Below are positions 35,719 through 43,182 of a stretch of 64,000 nt of DNA, one piece after another. Source of the DNA: JACKFB01 sp041389525 (lineage in GTDB: Bacteria > Myxococcota_A > UBA9042 > PHBI01 > JACKFB01); the NCBI GenBank assembly GCA_041389525.1, contig JAWKRR010000005.1, forward strand, positions 1-64,000, read 5' to 3'. Under the pieces are notes generated by a model. That model made no database searches, was not told the DNA's origin, and was given only the letters and a program-made list of their open reading frames with translations. The translations under genes and the position numbers were made by a program. The number at the start of each line of letters is the position of its first letter. The stretch's first letter is position 1.

Positions 35719-36155
35719 GGGGTGCCGCCGGTCGCGGGCTTCGCGTCGCGCAGCTTCAGGCGCTGTTGCAAAAGCTCCTGGCGGCGCTCTTCCTGCGCGG
35801 CCTGGTCGACGGCCTTCTCGGCCAGGACCTTCGCCTCTTTCGCGAAACGCTCGGCGGCGTCGAACTCGGAGTAGCCTTCGGTCCGCTTGGCCTTGTCGAC
35901 GTACGACGACGCCAGCCAGTACTCGTAAGGGGCGAGGCGGTGCGCCTTGGCCAAGCGCGCCTGCTGCAGCGCGGTCGAGGCCTCGCTGACGGCCTGAGAC
36001 GCCCAGACCGGCCCGCACGCGCTCGACGCCAACGCGCCGAAACCACACAGGGCGAGCGCTACGACGACCCGCCGGGCGAGGGCGACCCGAGAGCCGGAGG
36101 GCGTTGGAAAGTGGGGGTGCACCGCGTGGGCCTCGTCGGCACGGTCAGTGAGCAT
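35715..36155 (-). CDS. DUF4398-type lipoprotein
   Basis: 146 aa if the ATG at 36155 is used; this codon lies at the predicted -10/start-site region, so initiation at a GTG near 36122 (135 aa) is possible. A basic N-terminus is followed by a hydrophobic stretch and lipobox ASSAC. The mature part is a helical domain (ASTALQQARLAKAHRLAPYEYWLA, in part; SYVDKAKRTEGYSEFDAAERFAKEA), resembling DUF4398 proteins that precede OmpA genes. It is the first gene of the ten-gene operon reading to mtnA. Confidence 0.7.
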   Translation of the reverse strand: MLTDRADEAHAVHPHFPTPSGSRVALARRVVVALALCGFGALASSACGPVWASQAVSEASTALQQARLAKAHRLAPYEYWLASSYVDKAKRTEGYSEFDAAERFAKEAKVLAEKAVDQAAQEERRQELLQQRLKLRDAKPATGGTP

Positions 36156-36156
36156 C

Positions 36157-36184
36157 GGTACACCGCGCGGAAGCACACTGTCAA
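36157..36184 (-). promoter_or_regulatory. Putative minus-strand promoter of the DUF4398-ompA-trpS operon
   Basis: TTGACA (36179-36184, within the palindrome) and TGTACC (36157-36162) at 16-bp spacing on the minus strand. It is divergent from the lspA promoter. Confidence 0.4.
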
Positions 36185-36197
36185 CGCGCGCGTTGAC
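36180..36197. repeat. Perfect 18-bp palindrome between divergent promoters
   Basis: GTCAACGCGCGCGTTGAC reads the same on both strands and contains the TTGAC half of the -35 elements for both the lspA promoter and the operon in the other direction. It may be a regulator-binding site or a result of overlapping -35 boxes. Confidence 0.7.
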
Positions 36198-36222
36198 GCT
36201 CGCGCGCCGCCACTTCTATAGT
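36193..36222 (+). promoter_or_regulatory. Putative lspA promoter
   Basis: TTGACG (36193-36198) and TATAGT (36217-36222) at 18-bp spacing, about 40 bp before the ATG at 36262. Confidence 0.55.
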
Positions 36223-36261
36223 CCGCGGCCCTGTCGCCCCCGCGTCGGAGTCAACGCCCAT

Positions 36262-37296
36262 ATGAGTCAGCCCACCAAGTCCCGCAAGGCCATCGTGCTC
36301 ACCCTGGTCTTCGCCGTGTGGTTGGTGGGCGACCTCTGGACCAAGGACTGGGCGGACCGCTCGCTGGCTGGGGGCGACCACCCGCTGCCCTTCAGCGCCT
36401 CGGAGGCGGACGCCGGCAAGACGGTGGGCCAGCTGGCCGCGGAGCGCTTCGGGCTCGCCGCGGACGACCCGGCGCTGGACAGCCTGGCGGTCCTCGCGCC
36501 CCCGATGGACCTGACGCCCCAGACCACGCTGTACCCGAGCGAGGGCGCGCTGGCCCAGGTGCGCGGCTTCTACGTGGCCTGGCGCGGCGAGGAGAACCCG
36601 CCGCGGCGCATCGCCCTGGCTGACCGCGCGCGGCTGGCCCGCTGGCTGCGCATGGGCGCGCCCGAGATGGACGCCGAGACCCTGCGCGCCGCGGTCGAGG
36701 GCGAGGTCTCCAAAATCACAGTCGCGGACTGGCTCTCCAGCGCGCTGCGGCGCATGAGCGACGACGACATCGCCGCGACGGCGGCTACCGGGATGCACCC
36801 CATCACGCCCTCGTCGTCGCTGCGCGTGGACGCCGACGCCCCGGCCGTGGCGGGCACCAGCTACCTCGTGACGGAGCGCGAGGTGGCCGTCACGGGCGAC
36901 TGGTTCAAGCTGGTGTACGCCGAGAACCCAGGCGCGGCCTTCGGATTCATGAAGGGCCTGCCCGCCAAGGTGCGCGACCTGGTCTTCTTGGTGCTGACCG
37001 TCATCGTCGGCCTCGTCATCCTGGTCGTGCTCGTGCGCATGCCGCTCCAGCATCGCCTCGTGCCGCTGGCGCTGACCGGTGTGCTTGCAGGCGCCGCCGG
37101 GAACTTCGTCGACCGCATCCGCTACGGCTACGTCATCGACTTCCTCGACATGGACCTGGGCTTCATGCACTGGCCCACCTACAACGTGGCCGACATCGCG
37201 ATCTCGGTCGGCGTGGTCCTGCTGCTGCTGGACATGACCTTCAACAAGCAGAGCGCGCTGCTGGCTGAGCCCCCCAAGAAGGCCGAGCAGGCCTGA
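36262..37296 (+). CDS. lspA: Lipoprotein signal peptidase with large periplasmic insertion
   Basis: 344 aa, twice the usual length of about 165. LspA removes the signal peptide from diacylglyceryl-modified lipoproteins. TM1 (about 10-30) with GDLWTKDW corresponds to the usual D(Q)xxTK region. A 175-residue hydrophilic segment follows (35-209). Then come the family blocks: DWFKLVYAENPGAAFGF, GVLAGAAGNFVDRIRYGYVIDF (catalytic Asp near residue 284) and YNVADIAISVG (catalytic Asp near 311). All known catalytic motifs are present, so it is probably active. The gene has its own promoter and is divergent from a lipoprotein-led operon. The insert carries no recognised motif. Confidence 0.9.
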   Translation: MSQPTKSRKAIVLTLVFAVWLVGDLWTKDWADRSLAGGDHPLPFSASEADAGKTVGQLAAERFGLAADDPALDSLAVLAPPMDLTPQTTLYPSEGALAQVRGFYVAWRGEENPPRRIALADRARLARWLRMGAPEMDAETLRAAVEGEVSKITVADWLSSALRRMSDDDIAATAATGMHPITPSSSLRVDADAPAVAGTSYLVTEREVAVTGDWFKLVYAENPGAAFGFMKGLPAKVRDLVFLVLTVIVGLVILVVLVRMPLQHRLVPLALTGVLAGAAGNFVDRIRYGYVIDFLDMDLGFMHWPTYNVADIAISVGVVLLLLDMTFNKQSALLAEPPKKAEQA

Positions 37297-37338
37297 GCGT
37301 CCAGCCCGGACCGCCGCAGGGGGTAGGCCCGCGGGCAT

Positions 37339-37372
37339 GAAAAAGGCCGCTCCTCTTGCGAGAAGCGGCCTT
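37339..37372 (-). terminator. Rho-independent terminator between lspA and the 641-aa lipoprotein gene
   Basis: A 9-bp stem AAGGCCGCT/AGCGGCCTT (37343-37351 and 37364-37372) with a 12-nt loop, followed on the minus strand by TTTTT. The U-tract fits termination of the lipoprotein gene; on the plus strand it could also end lspA. Confidence 0.75.
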
Positions 37373-37397
37373 CGGAGCGTGCACGCTCAGGGCGCGA

Positions 37398-39323
37398 TTA
37401 GCGCGCCAAGCCCACGAGCGCGGCGATGGTGTCGATCGGGAAGGACATCGTCATCCCCGACGTGTTGCCGTTGCCGGTCGCGGTCATCGTGAAGGCCTCG
37501 CCCTTGGGAAGCTTGTCGATGGCCTCCTTCATGCGGGCGACCTCGGGGATGGCCATCAGCGCCTGCATGATGATGTCCAGACGCAGCGTGCCCGCCATGG
37601 CGTTGCCCTTGGACGCGGCCGTGAGGCTGGGCTCGCCGCCCGGACGCTTGCCGGACGCGAGGTCGAGCGCCTGCTGAATGCCGTGGGGACCGAAGCCCAT
37701 GGTCATGGCGTCGTTCTTGAAGCCGAAAGCCAGCTCGAGGTGGCGCCCGATCAGGCCGTCGACGATGGCGAAGGTGTCGGCGTCCTTCTCCTTGAGGCCG
37801 AGCTTCTCGAGGTCCGCGTCGATGGTCAGCGCGTCGACCTGCACGTCTCCGCGGGTCTCGCTCACGAGGACCAGCTTGACGCCCATGCCCTCGGCGATCC
37901 CGCCGAGCAGCCGGATGAGGCCCGGCAGATCCTTCACGTCCGCCGCACCGGGGACCTCCTTGCCTTCCTTCTTCATCTCCTCCAGCGCGTAGCTCCACGC
38001 CTTGGCGAAGACCAGGTCCAGGAGCTCGCCGTAAGCGCCGCGCAGCTGGCCCGCGTCGGTCACCTTGGCGAGGGTGGTCAGGGCGAAGGGGAAGGTGCCG
38101 TCGAGGGCAAAGGCCGTGGCGCTCTCGCCGGTGGCCTGAGCGGCCATGCGGTCGAAGATGCTGTCGATCTTGGCGGTCTCTTCGGGGGTCAGCTTCAGCA
38201 GGCCCGCGTAGGTCTCCAGCGCCATCTTCTGCATCTCGCGGATGCTCTTCATCTCGCGGACGTCCATGTTGCCGGTGAAGCCGAGCCACGTGGTCGCCGG
38301 GGCGGCGTCGGTCAGGCTCGAGCTCTTGCCGGTGATGCTGCGCGAGAAGTTCGCCAGACCGGAGCCGTCCTTGGCGTCGACGCTGGCGCCGAAGCGGATC
38401 GCGCCGTCTTGGACGTAGAGCTCGACCTGGGCCGCCGTCGTGCTGTCGACGACCTCAAAGAGGAGGTCGGTGTACTTCTTCATGACCTTGGAGGCGTCGG
38501 GCATGCCCGGCTCCTGCGCGGCCTGCGAGGTCAGCTGCTCGGCTGCGGCGCGGGCGTCCTGAAGCTCCTTGGCGAACGCGGCGTTCACGGTGGTCATGTT
38601 GACGCGGGTCGTGAAGAGGCGCTCGGGCTTCCAGGCGGCGAGGGCGCCGGAGAGGAACTCACGACGCTCGGCGAACACGCCGGGGTGATCGGAGAGCACC
38701 GCGCGGCCCTCGACGAAATCGAGGTACCAGGTCTGCCCCTGCGCCTCGAAGGACGCCGCGTGACCCTCGATGTCCTTCTTGGCCTCGGCGGGCAGCGACG
38801 CGAGGACTTTGTCCTTGTCGGTGATCGGGAGGAGGATCGCCTGCCCCTTGCCGTCGTGGGTCTTGGGGTCGACGTTCATGAACGCGATCGGGGCCGACTG
38901 GTCGAGCCAGGTGATGTCGGTGAACCCGTAGACGCCCTTCATGCCCTCGAGGGCGAGGGACGCGAGGTCGGGCGGGACCTGACCGGGGGCGATCTTGTTG
39001 GCGACGGTCGACGCCGTCGTGAGGACCTCGCTGAGCGAGGGCACGCCAGCGGCCATCAGGACGCCGTCGGGCAGCGCGAGGCTGGGGGCGGCGGCGGGGG
39101 CGGCGACGACCTCGGCGACCTTCTCGGCGACGGCCTCGACGACCTTCTCGCCTTCAGCGGCCTTGGCGGGCTCAGCGGTCTTGGCCGGCTCGGCGGTCTT
39201 GGCCGCCTCGGCGGCGGGAGCGGGCGTCGCGGGCTCGTCTTTTTTACAACCGGGAGCGGCCACGAGGGCGCTTAGCGCCAAGCTCAAGGCGCCTACCCGG
39301 AGGGATCGGCTAAGTGACTTCAT
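37398..39323 (-). CDS. Large lipoprotein of unknown function
   Basis: 641 aa from the ATG at 39323, which has AGGAGG nine bases upstream; a GTG two codons earlier is too close to that site. The lipobox is AAPGC (Cys about 26), followed by KKDEP and an Ala/Lys/Glu/Pro linker of short repeats (KTAEPAKTAEPAK). The remaining 550 residues alternate beta strands and helices (LPDGVLMAAGVPSLSEVL, PIAFMNVDPKTHDGKGQ, LPITDKDKVLASL, TWYLDFVEGRAVLSDHP). The pattern suggests a repeated fold like DUF3352-type envelope proteins, but I could not name the family. It is monocistronic with a promoter and a strong terminator. Confidence 0.7.
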   Translation of the reverse strand: MKSLSRSLRVGALSLALSALVAAPGCKKDEPATPAPAAEAAKTAEPAKTAEPAKAAEGEKVVEAVAEKVAEVVAAPAAAPSLALPDGVLMAAGVPSLSEVLTTASTVANKIAPGQVPPDLASLALEGMKGVYGFTDITWLDQSAPIAFMNVDPKTHDGKGQAILLPITDKDKVLASLPAEAKKDIEGHAASFEAQGQTWYLDFVEGRAVLSDHPGVFAERREFLSGALAAWKPERLFTTRVNMTTVNAAFAKELQDARAAAEQLTSQAAQEPGMPDASKVMKKYTDLLFEVVDSTTAAQVELYVQDGAIRFGASVDAKDGSGLANFSRSITGKSSSLTDAAPATTWLGFTGNMDVREMKSIREMQKMALETYAGLLKLTPEETAKIDSIFDRMAAQATGESATAFALDGTFPFALTTLAKVTDAGQLRGAYGELLDLVFAKAWSYALEEMKKEGKEVPGAADVKDLPGLIRLLGGIAEGMGVKLVLVSETRGDVQVDALTIDADLEKLGLKEKDADTFAIVDGLIGRHLELAFGFKNDAMTMGFGPHGIQQALDLASGKRPGGEPSLTAASKGNAMAGTLRLDIIMQALMAIPEVARMKEAIDKLPKGEAFTMTATGNGNTSGMTMSFPIDTIAALVGLAR

Positions 39324-39406
39324 GGACACGTTCCTCCTCGGAAGACTCGGTTAATTCCGCGTAGATCGCGGATTCTGTGCGTAGGTGTGGGACGGACAGG
39401 GCGTGT

Positions 39407-39435
39407 CCACTAGACCAGCGCGAGGTCTCTGTCAA
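39407..39435 (-). promoter_or_regulatory. Putative promoter of the 641-aa lipoprotein gene
   Basis: TTGACA (39430-39435) with a weak TAGTGG (39407-39412) at 17-bp spacing on the minus strand. The leader contains a small CCGCG/CGCGG hairpin (39357-39371). Confidence 0.4.
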
Positions 39436-39513
39436 CGCGCGATGCGGGACCCGATTCCCTGAAATTCCGCGTGCATGGTCCGCCGACGAGGCGCCTGAAC
39501 CGGCCGCCGCGAG

Positions 39514-40989
39514 TCAGAACCGGCTGCCGATGCCGAGGGTGAAGCTGAGCGGGAAATTGAGCTCTCGCACGAGGCTCGCGGGCGCCACGTAGCTTGTAAA
39601 CCCGGTGCGCGCGGTGAGGTACCAGCTCTCGCCCAGCCCGACGCGCAGGCCGGTGCCGAAGTTGAGGCCCAGCCACGCGATGGGCGGCTCGTCGCGGAAG
39701 AGGCCTGAGCAGCGGGCGTCGTCGGCGCCGAAATGCTTGCAGTCCACGTCCTTGCTCATTCGGATGTCGGTGAACGTGACCGCCAGCTCGAGGCCGGCCT
39801 GCACGAACACGCGCACGCGCCGCGAGCCGCCGGTCAGCCCCGCGCCGGCGGCCAGGCGCGAGGTGATGAAGCCGCTGAGCAGGTCGTGGTTGCTGTCGGG
39901 GGCCGTCACCATCTGGGAGAACTCGCCGAAGACGTGGACGGCGCTGGTGGACTGCCAGGCGACCGCGAGGCCGACGCCGGGGCTGTGAAAGAGCTGGCGC
40001 GTGCGGTCGTGGCGCAGAAACAGGGTGTGGGTGTAGCCGAGGTCTACCGACCAGCGCGGCGTCTGGACGCGGCGGGCGAGCTGGCGGTCCTGCGATTCCA
40101 GGGCGCAGGCGTGCCAGGCGGTCAGCTCGCGGTCCAGGAGGTCCAGGGCGAGGGGGTCGTCGTCCAGCGGGATCCGGACGTCCAGGGCGACGCTGCGGGT
40201 GCGGCTGTCGAAGATGGTCAGGGCGAGGACCGGGGCGTCGGTGCTGTCGTCGGTGCCGGCCTCGATGAGGGCGGTGACCCACATCTCGACCTGGGCTTGG
40301 GCGGCCAGCGGCACCAGGGTGCTCGCCGGGAAGCGGATGCGCACCTTGTCGGGGAGCTGGGCGAGGTCGACGAGGGCGCCGGCCAGGGCGCGCTCGACCG
40401 CCTCGGGGTAGTAGCCGCGGTCGACGACGCGGCCGGGATCCAGCAGCCACATCTGGCGGAAGGCCATGTGAGCCGCGTGGGAGCCGCCGCGTTCGAGCTG
40501 GGCCAGGCCGAGGTACATCTGGACGTCGGCGAGCTCGCGGGCCTCGGTGACGTCCCCCTGCGCGTCCAAGTACAGGCGCGCGGCGCGCTCGAGCTGCTCG
40601 ATGGCCTCGTCGGTGGCGAGGGCTCGGTAGCGCTCGACGCCCAGGATGTAGCGCTCGCGCGCCAGGGCGGTCGCTTCGCGGTGGCTCGACCGGTCCAGCG
40701 CGCGCTTGAGGGCGTCGGTGGAGGGCCGCAGCCGCACGAGGTCCAGGCGCGAGAGCGTGCGCTCGATGTGCCGCTGCCACTGGCCCGCCGTCTCGCGCAG
40801 CTGCCGCGGCCCGGGGCGCTCCTCGAAGAGATCTTCGGCGCCTCGCACATAGCTCCGTACAGGCAACACCCCGATGCGCAAGGGTTTCCAGCCTGACTCG
40901 GGCAGCGCGTCGGCCGCTCGGGCCGAGGGCGCGACCGCCGTCAGCAGGAGCAGCGCGACCGACGCGAGCCGCGGGCCGAAGCGCCGCAT
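39514..40989 (-). CDS. Exported helical-repeat protein with C-terminal beta-barrel-like domain
   Basis: 491 aa from the ATG at 40989; a GTG at 41010 overlapping the previous stop would add seven residues. A signal peptide (LASVALLLLTAVAPSARA) is followed by an N-terminal domain (LRIGVLPVRSYVRGA) and a TPR-like region (residues 95-205; RERYILGVERYRALATDEA, quoted in part). From about 300 to the end, alternating strands of barrel type are seen (WSVDLGYTHTLFLRHD, LNFGTGLRVGLGESWYLTARTG), ending in aromatic Phe (LGIGSRF). This suggests an outer-membrane protein with a periplasmic domain. No family was recognised. Its start overlaps the next lipoprotein gene, so both are one unit. Confidence 0.65.
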   Translation of the reverse strand: MRRFGPRLASVALLLLTAVAPSARAADALPESGWKPLRIGVLPVRSYVRGAEDLFEERPGPRQLRETAGQWQRHIERTLSRLDLVRLRPSTDALKRALDRSSHREATALARERYILGVERYRALATDEAIEQLERAARLYLDAQGDVTEARELADVQMYLGLAQLERGGSHAAHMAFRQMWLLDPGRVVDRGYYPEAVERALAGALVDLAQLPDKVRIRFPASTLVPLAAQAQVEMWVTALIEAGTDDSTDAPVLALTIFDSRTRSVALDVRIPLDDDPLALDLLDRELTAWHACALESQDRQLARRVQTPRWSVDLGYTHTLFLRHDRTRQLFHSPGVGLAVAWQSTSAVHVFGEFSQMVTAPDSNHDLLSGFITSRLAAGAGLTGGSRRVRVFVQAGLELAVTFTDIRMSKDVDCKHFGADDARCSGLFRDEPPIAWLGLNFGTGLRVGLGESWYLTARTGFTSYVAPASLVRELNFPLSFTLGIGSRF

Positions 40990-41006
40990 CAGGCGCGGGC
41001 GCGGGC

Positions 41007-41495
41007 TCACGGGGCCGCCGGCGGGCACTGCTTCTCCTCGTCGCGCACGGACTCTTCGGCGCGCTCGAGCCGCACCACCGCGGTCCCCGGTCCGCCGTCG
41101 GCGCGGGTGACCTCGCCCTCGAGGAATCGCCGCGCGCCCTCGGACGTCAGCTTCAGCCGCCAGTCGAGGACGAGGCTGCCGTCGCAAGTTGTGGAAAATC
41201 GCACAGTCCGCGCGTCGAGATCGAGCTGCTCGTGGTTGATGAACGCGCACGGGCACTCGGCGACGTACTGCGAGCCGCCCTGAACGATCTTGAAGTAGGC
41301 GACGCCGGCCACCTCGCGCCCGAAATGCCCAATCGCCAGCTCGGGAGAGCCCTCGAAGAGGCCGTCGGCCTCGACAGAGGTCGCGCGCCACAGGCCCGTG
41401 AACATCTGATTGAGCTCATCGCAACCCGCCGCCGGCCACCAGGCCAGCGACGCGAGGGCCGCGGCGAGCACGCATCGCTTGAGGGATCGGGGCAT
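41007..41495 (-). CDS. Small lipoprotein of unknown function
   Basis: 162 aa from ATG 41495, the methionine before a lipoprotein signal peptide (LAAALASLAWWPAAGC). The mature part is beta-rich (FTGLWRATSVEADGLFE, GREVAGVAYFKIVQGGSQ) with three more cysteines (CPCAFIN, TTCDG), possibly a lipocalin-like or beta-sandwich fold. It is the first gene of a two-gene unit with the barrel-like protein, by a GTGA overlap. Confidence 0.65.
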   Translation of the reverse strand: MPRSLKRCVLAAALASLAWWPAAGCDELNQMFTGLWRATSVEADGLFEGSPELAIGHFGREVAGVAYFKIVQGGSQYVAECPCAFINHEQLDLDARTVRFSTTCDGSLVLDWRLKLTSEGARRFLEGEVTRADGGPGTAVVRLERAEESVRDEEKQCPPAAP

Positions 41496-41618
41496 AGGCT
41501 CGCAGGCGCTCCGGGGGTGCCGCCGGTTAGCACGCACGGCGCCGGCTTGACAATCCGCGGGGCCCGTCGCGAAGCTAGCCGCGCCCCGCGACCACCGAAC
41601 GGGGGCGGGAACGCGCGA

Positions 41619-41660
41619 TTCGAGCGCGTCTGTTCGAGCGCATCAGTTCGAGCGCATCTG
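41619..41660. repeat. Three tandem 14-bp repeats upstream of the LOG-family gene
   Basis: TTCGAGCGC(G/A)TC(T/A)G occurs three times in direct succession (41619-41632, 41633-41646, 41647-41660), with two variable positions. They lie in the 200-bp divergent region between a lipoprotein gene and the LOG-family gene, 36 bp before the latter, and could be iterons for a regulator. Confidence 0.6.
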
Positions 41661-41695
41661 GCGAAGCGGCCGACGGGGCCAGAGGACCGGGCGAT

Positions 41696-42241
41696 TTGGT
41701 CGACGACATTCCGGCGATTGCGATGCTTGGGCCTGAGCGCGACCCGGTCTCCGCGGAGACCACCGCCATGGCCGCTGGGCTGGGCCGCGCGCTGGCGGCG
41801 GCCGGCTGTGGCGTGATCGTCAGCGGGGGCGGCGTCGTGGCCACCACGGCGGGGCGCGCGGCGTTGGAGAACGGCGGCCGGGTCATCGCCATGGTGGACG
41901 CCGACGGACCCGTGCCCGAGCTCGGCTCCGCGGCGCGCGTGGTGACCCACGCGAGCGTTTTTCGCCGTCTCGAGGCCGTCCTCGAACACGCGGACGCCCT
42001 GATCGCGCTGCCCGGCGGCCTGACCGCGATGGCCGCGCTGCTTCAGGTCTGGTCCTACGGCGACACCCTGGACGGACCCTACCGCCCGATGGTGCTCGTG
42101 GGCGACGCGTGGCCCGGCATCGTCAAGGCGCTGGCCGACGCCGCGGCCCTGGACCGCCGAACCCGCGCGATGGTGACCTTCGCCACGACCGCCGACGAGG
42201 CCGTCGAGACCCTGCGCTACTACGTCTCCGCGCGCAGCTGA
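41696..42241 (+). CDS. LOG-family / TIGR00725-like nucleotide-binding protein
   Basis: 181 aa. A Rossmann fold of SLOG type: IAMLGPERDPVSAET, GCGVIVSGGGVVATTAGRAA and ADALIALPGGLTAMAAL, where the GG-turns bind nucleotide. The classical PGGxGTxxE motif of active LOG phosphoribohydrolases is altered to PGGLTAM, so catalytic activity is doubtful. The start is a TTG at 41696 with AGAGGA about 9 bp upstream; a downstream ATG (41723) is an alternative. It converges with the 164-aa gene. Confidence 0.7.
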   Translation: MVDDIPAIAMLGPERDPVSAETTAMAAGLGRALAAAGCGVIVSGGGVVATTAGRAALENGGRVIAMVDADGPVPELGSAARVVTHASVFRRLEAVLEHADALIALPGGLTAMAALLQVWSYGDTLDGPYRPMVLVGDAWPGIVKALADAAALDRRTRAMVTFATTADEAVETLRYYVSARS

Positions 42242-42259
42242 TCGACGCCCCGGGGCCCC

Positions 42260-42754
42260 TCAGGACCCCTTCGTCTTCGTCGGCTTCTTCTCGGCGGCCG
42301 CCGCGGGCTTCGGCTCGCTGGCCTTGCGCGCCTTGGGCGCCTTCTCCTTGTCCTCGTCCTTCTTGTTCGGCGGCGGCTTCTGCTTCACGCCCGGCCCGAC
42401 GAGGTAAACCCAGGCGCCCAGCTCGTTGCGCAGCAGCCACAGGCGGCGCTTCAGCGTCCCCTCGATGTCGGCGAGCAGTTGCAGCAGCCGCGCCAGCATC
42501 AGCGCGACGCCCTCGCCGCCGAACTGGCTCTGCTCGGCCGACGACTTCTGCGCCTTGATCGACTCGATCCGCTCGCGGTCCTGCGCCAAGCGCCGCAGCC
42601 ACTCGTCGATGAGCCCGGGTTCCTCGACCCGCGCGGCCTCGGACTCCACCGACTGCCAGTAGGCGGCGATCCCGTGGGTGTCGAGCAGCTCGTCGCGACC
42701 GGAGCGAAGCTGCTCGAGGAAGGAGTCGCGGGCGCGGTCGAGGTCGGTGTTCAT
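42260..42754 (-). CDS. Hypothetical helical protein with Lys/Ala tail
   Basis: 164 aa from the ATG at 42754 (MNTDLDRARDSFLEQL). Mostly alpha-helical and charged (LIDEWLRRLAQDRERIESIKA, quoted in part; LQLLADIEGTLKRRLWLLRN). The last 40 residues are Lys/Pro/Ala/Glu-rich low-complexity (EKAPKARKASEPKPAAAAEK). There is no signal peptide. The family is not recognised. The gene stands alone, convergent with the LOG-family gene (18 bp between). Confidence 0.55.
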   Translation of the reverse strand: MNTDLDRARDSFLEQLRSGRDELLDTHGIAAYWQSVESEAARVEEPGLIDEWLRRLAQDRERIESIKAQKSSAEQSQFGGEGVALMLARLLQLLADIEGTLKRRLWLLRNELGAWVYLVGPGVKQKPPPNKKDEDKEKAPKARKASEPKPAAAAEKKPTKTKGS

Positions 42755-43182
42755 CGCGGCAATTCTCGCGCAGCCACGAGGGGTGGGCGGCCGCCCCTCC
42801 GAACGGGGTGTGCCGATGTCCCAGCACGGCGAGGCCCCTCGGGCTCGACGGGCGCATCTTGACGGGCTGCGAGACCGGGATGCTCGAAGCACTGGGGGCG
42901 TGAGCGGCTTCGGTCCGCCCTCCGAATCTTGCGCGGGTGGCTGCTCTCACGCATTCGGAGCGCAGCCTGCGTTGATTCCGGCGAGGGTACGGACGTCGAC
43001 CTCACAGTCGCCATCCTCGCTTCAGACTTCCTTCGATTCTCATCGCCGCGAGATGAACGCTCCGACGCGATGGGCTCTGTTCCGACCAGGACATCGACAC
43101 CGCCTGTTTGCACAGGCACCCGCACCGTAGTCGCGGCGAGTCGACGGCACAAGGGACGAAGCGCGGCCAGGGACGAAGCCGC
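42755..43182. other. 428-bp intergenic region without a supported gene
   Basis: Between the 164-aa gene and the AAA+ gene no reading frame has convincing composition on either strand. Visible structure is limited to a GGGCGGCCGCCC palindrome (42785-42796), a possible promoter element for the 164-aa gene, and two copies of AGGGACGAAGC 17 bp apart close to the end of the AAA+ gene. It may include the transcript end of that gene. It is slightly lower in GC than the neighbours and could be a gene remnant. Confidence 0.5.
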
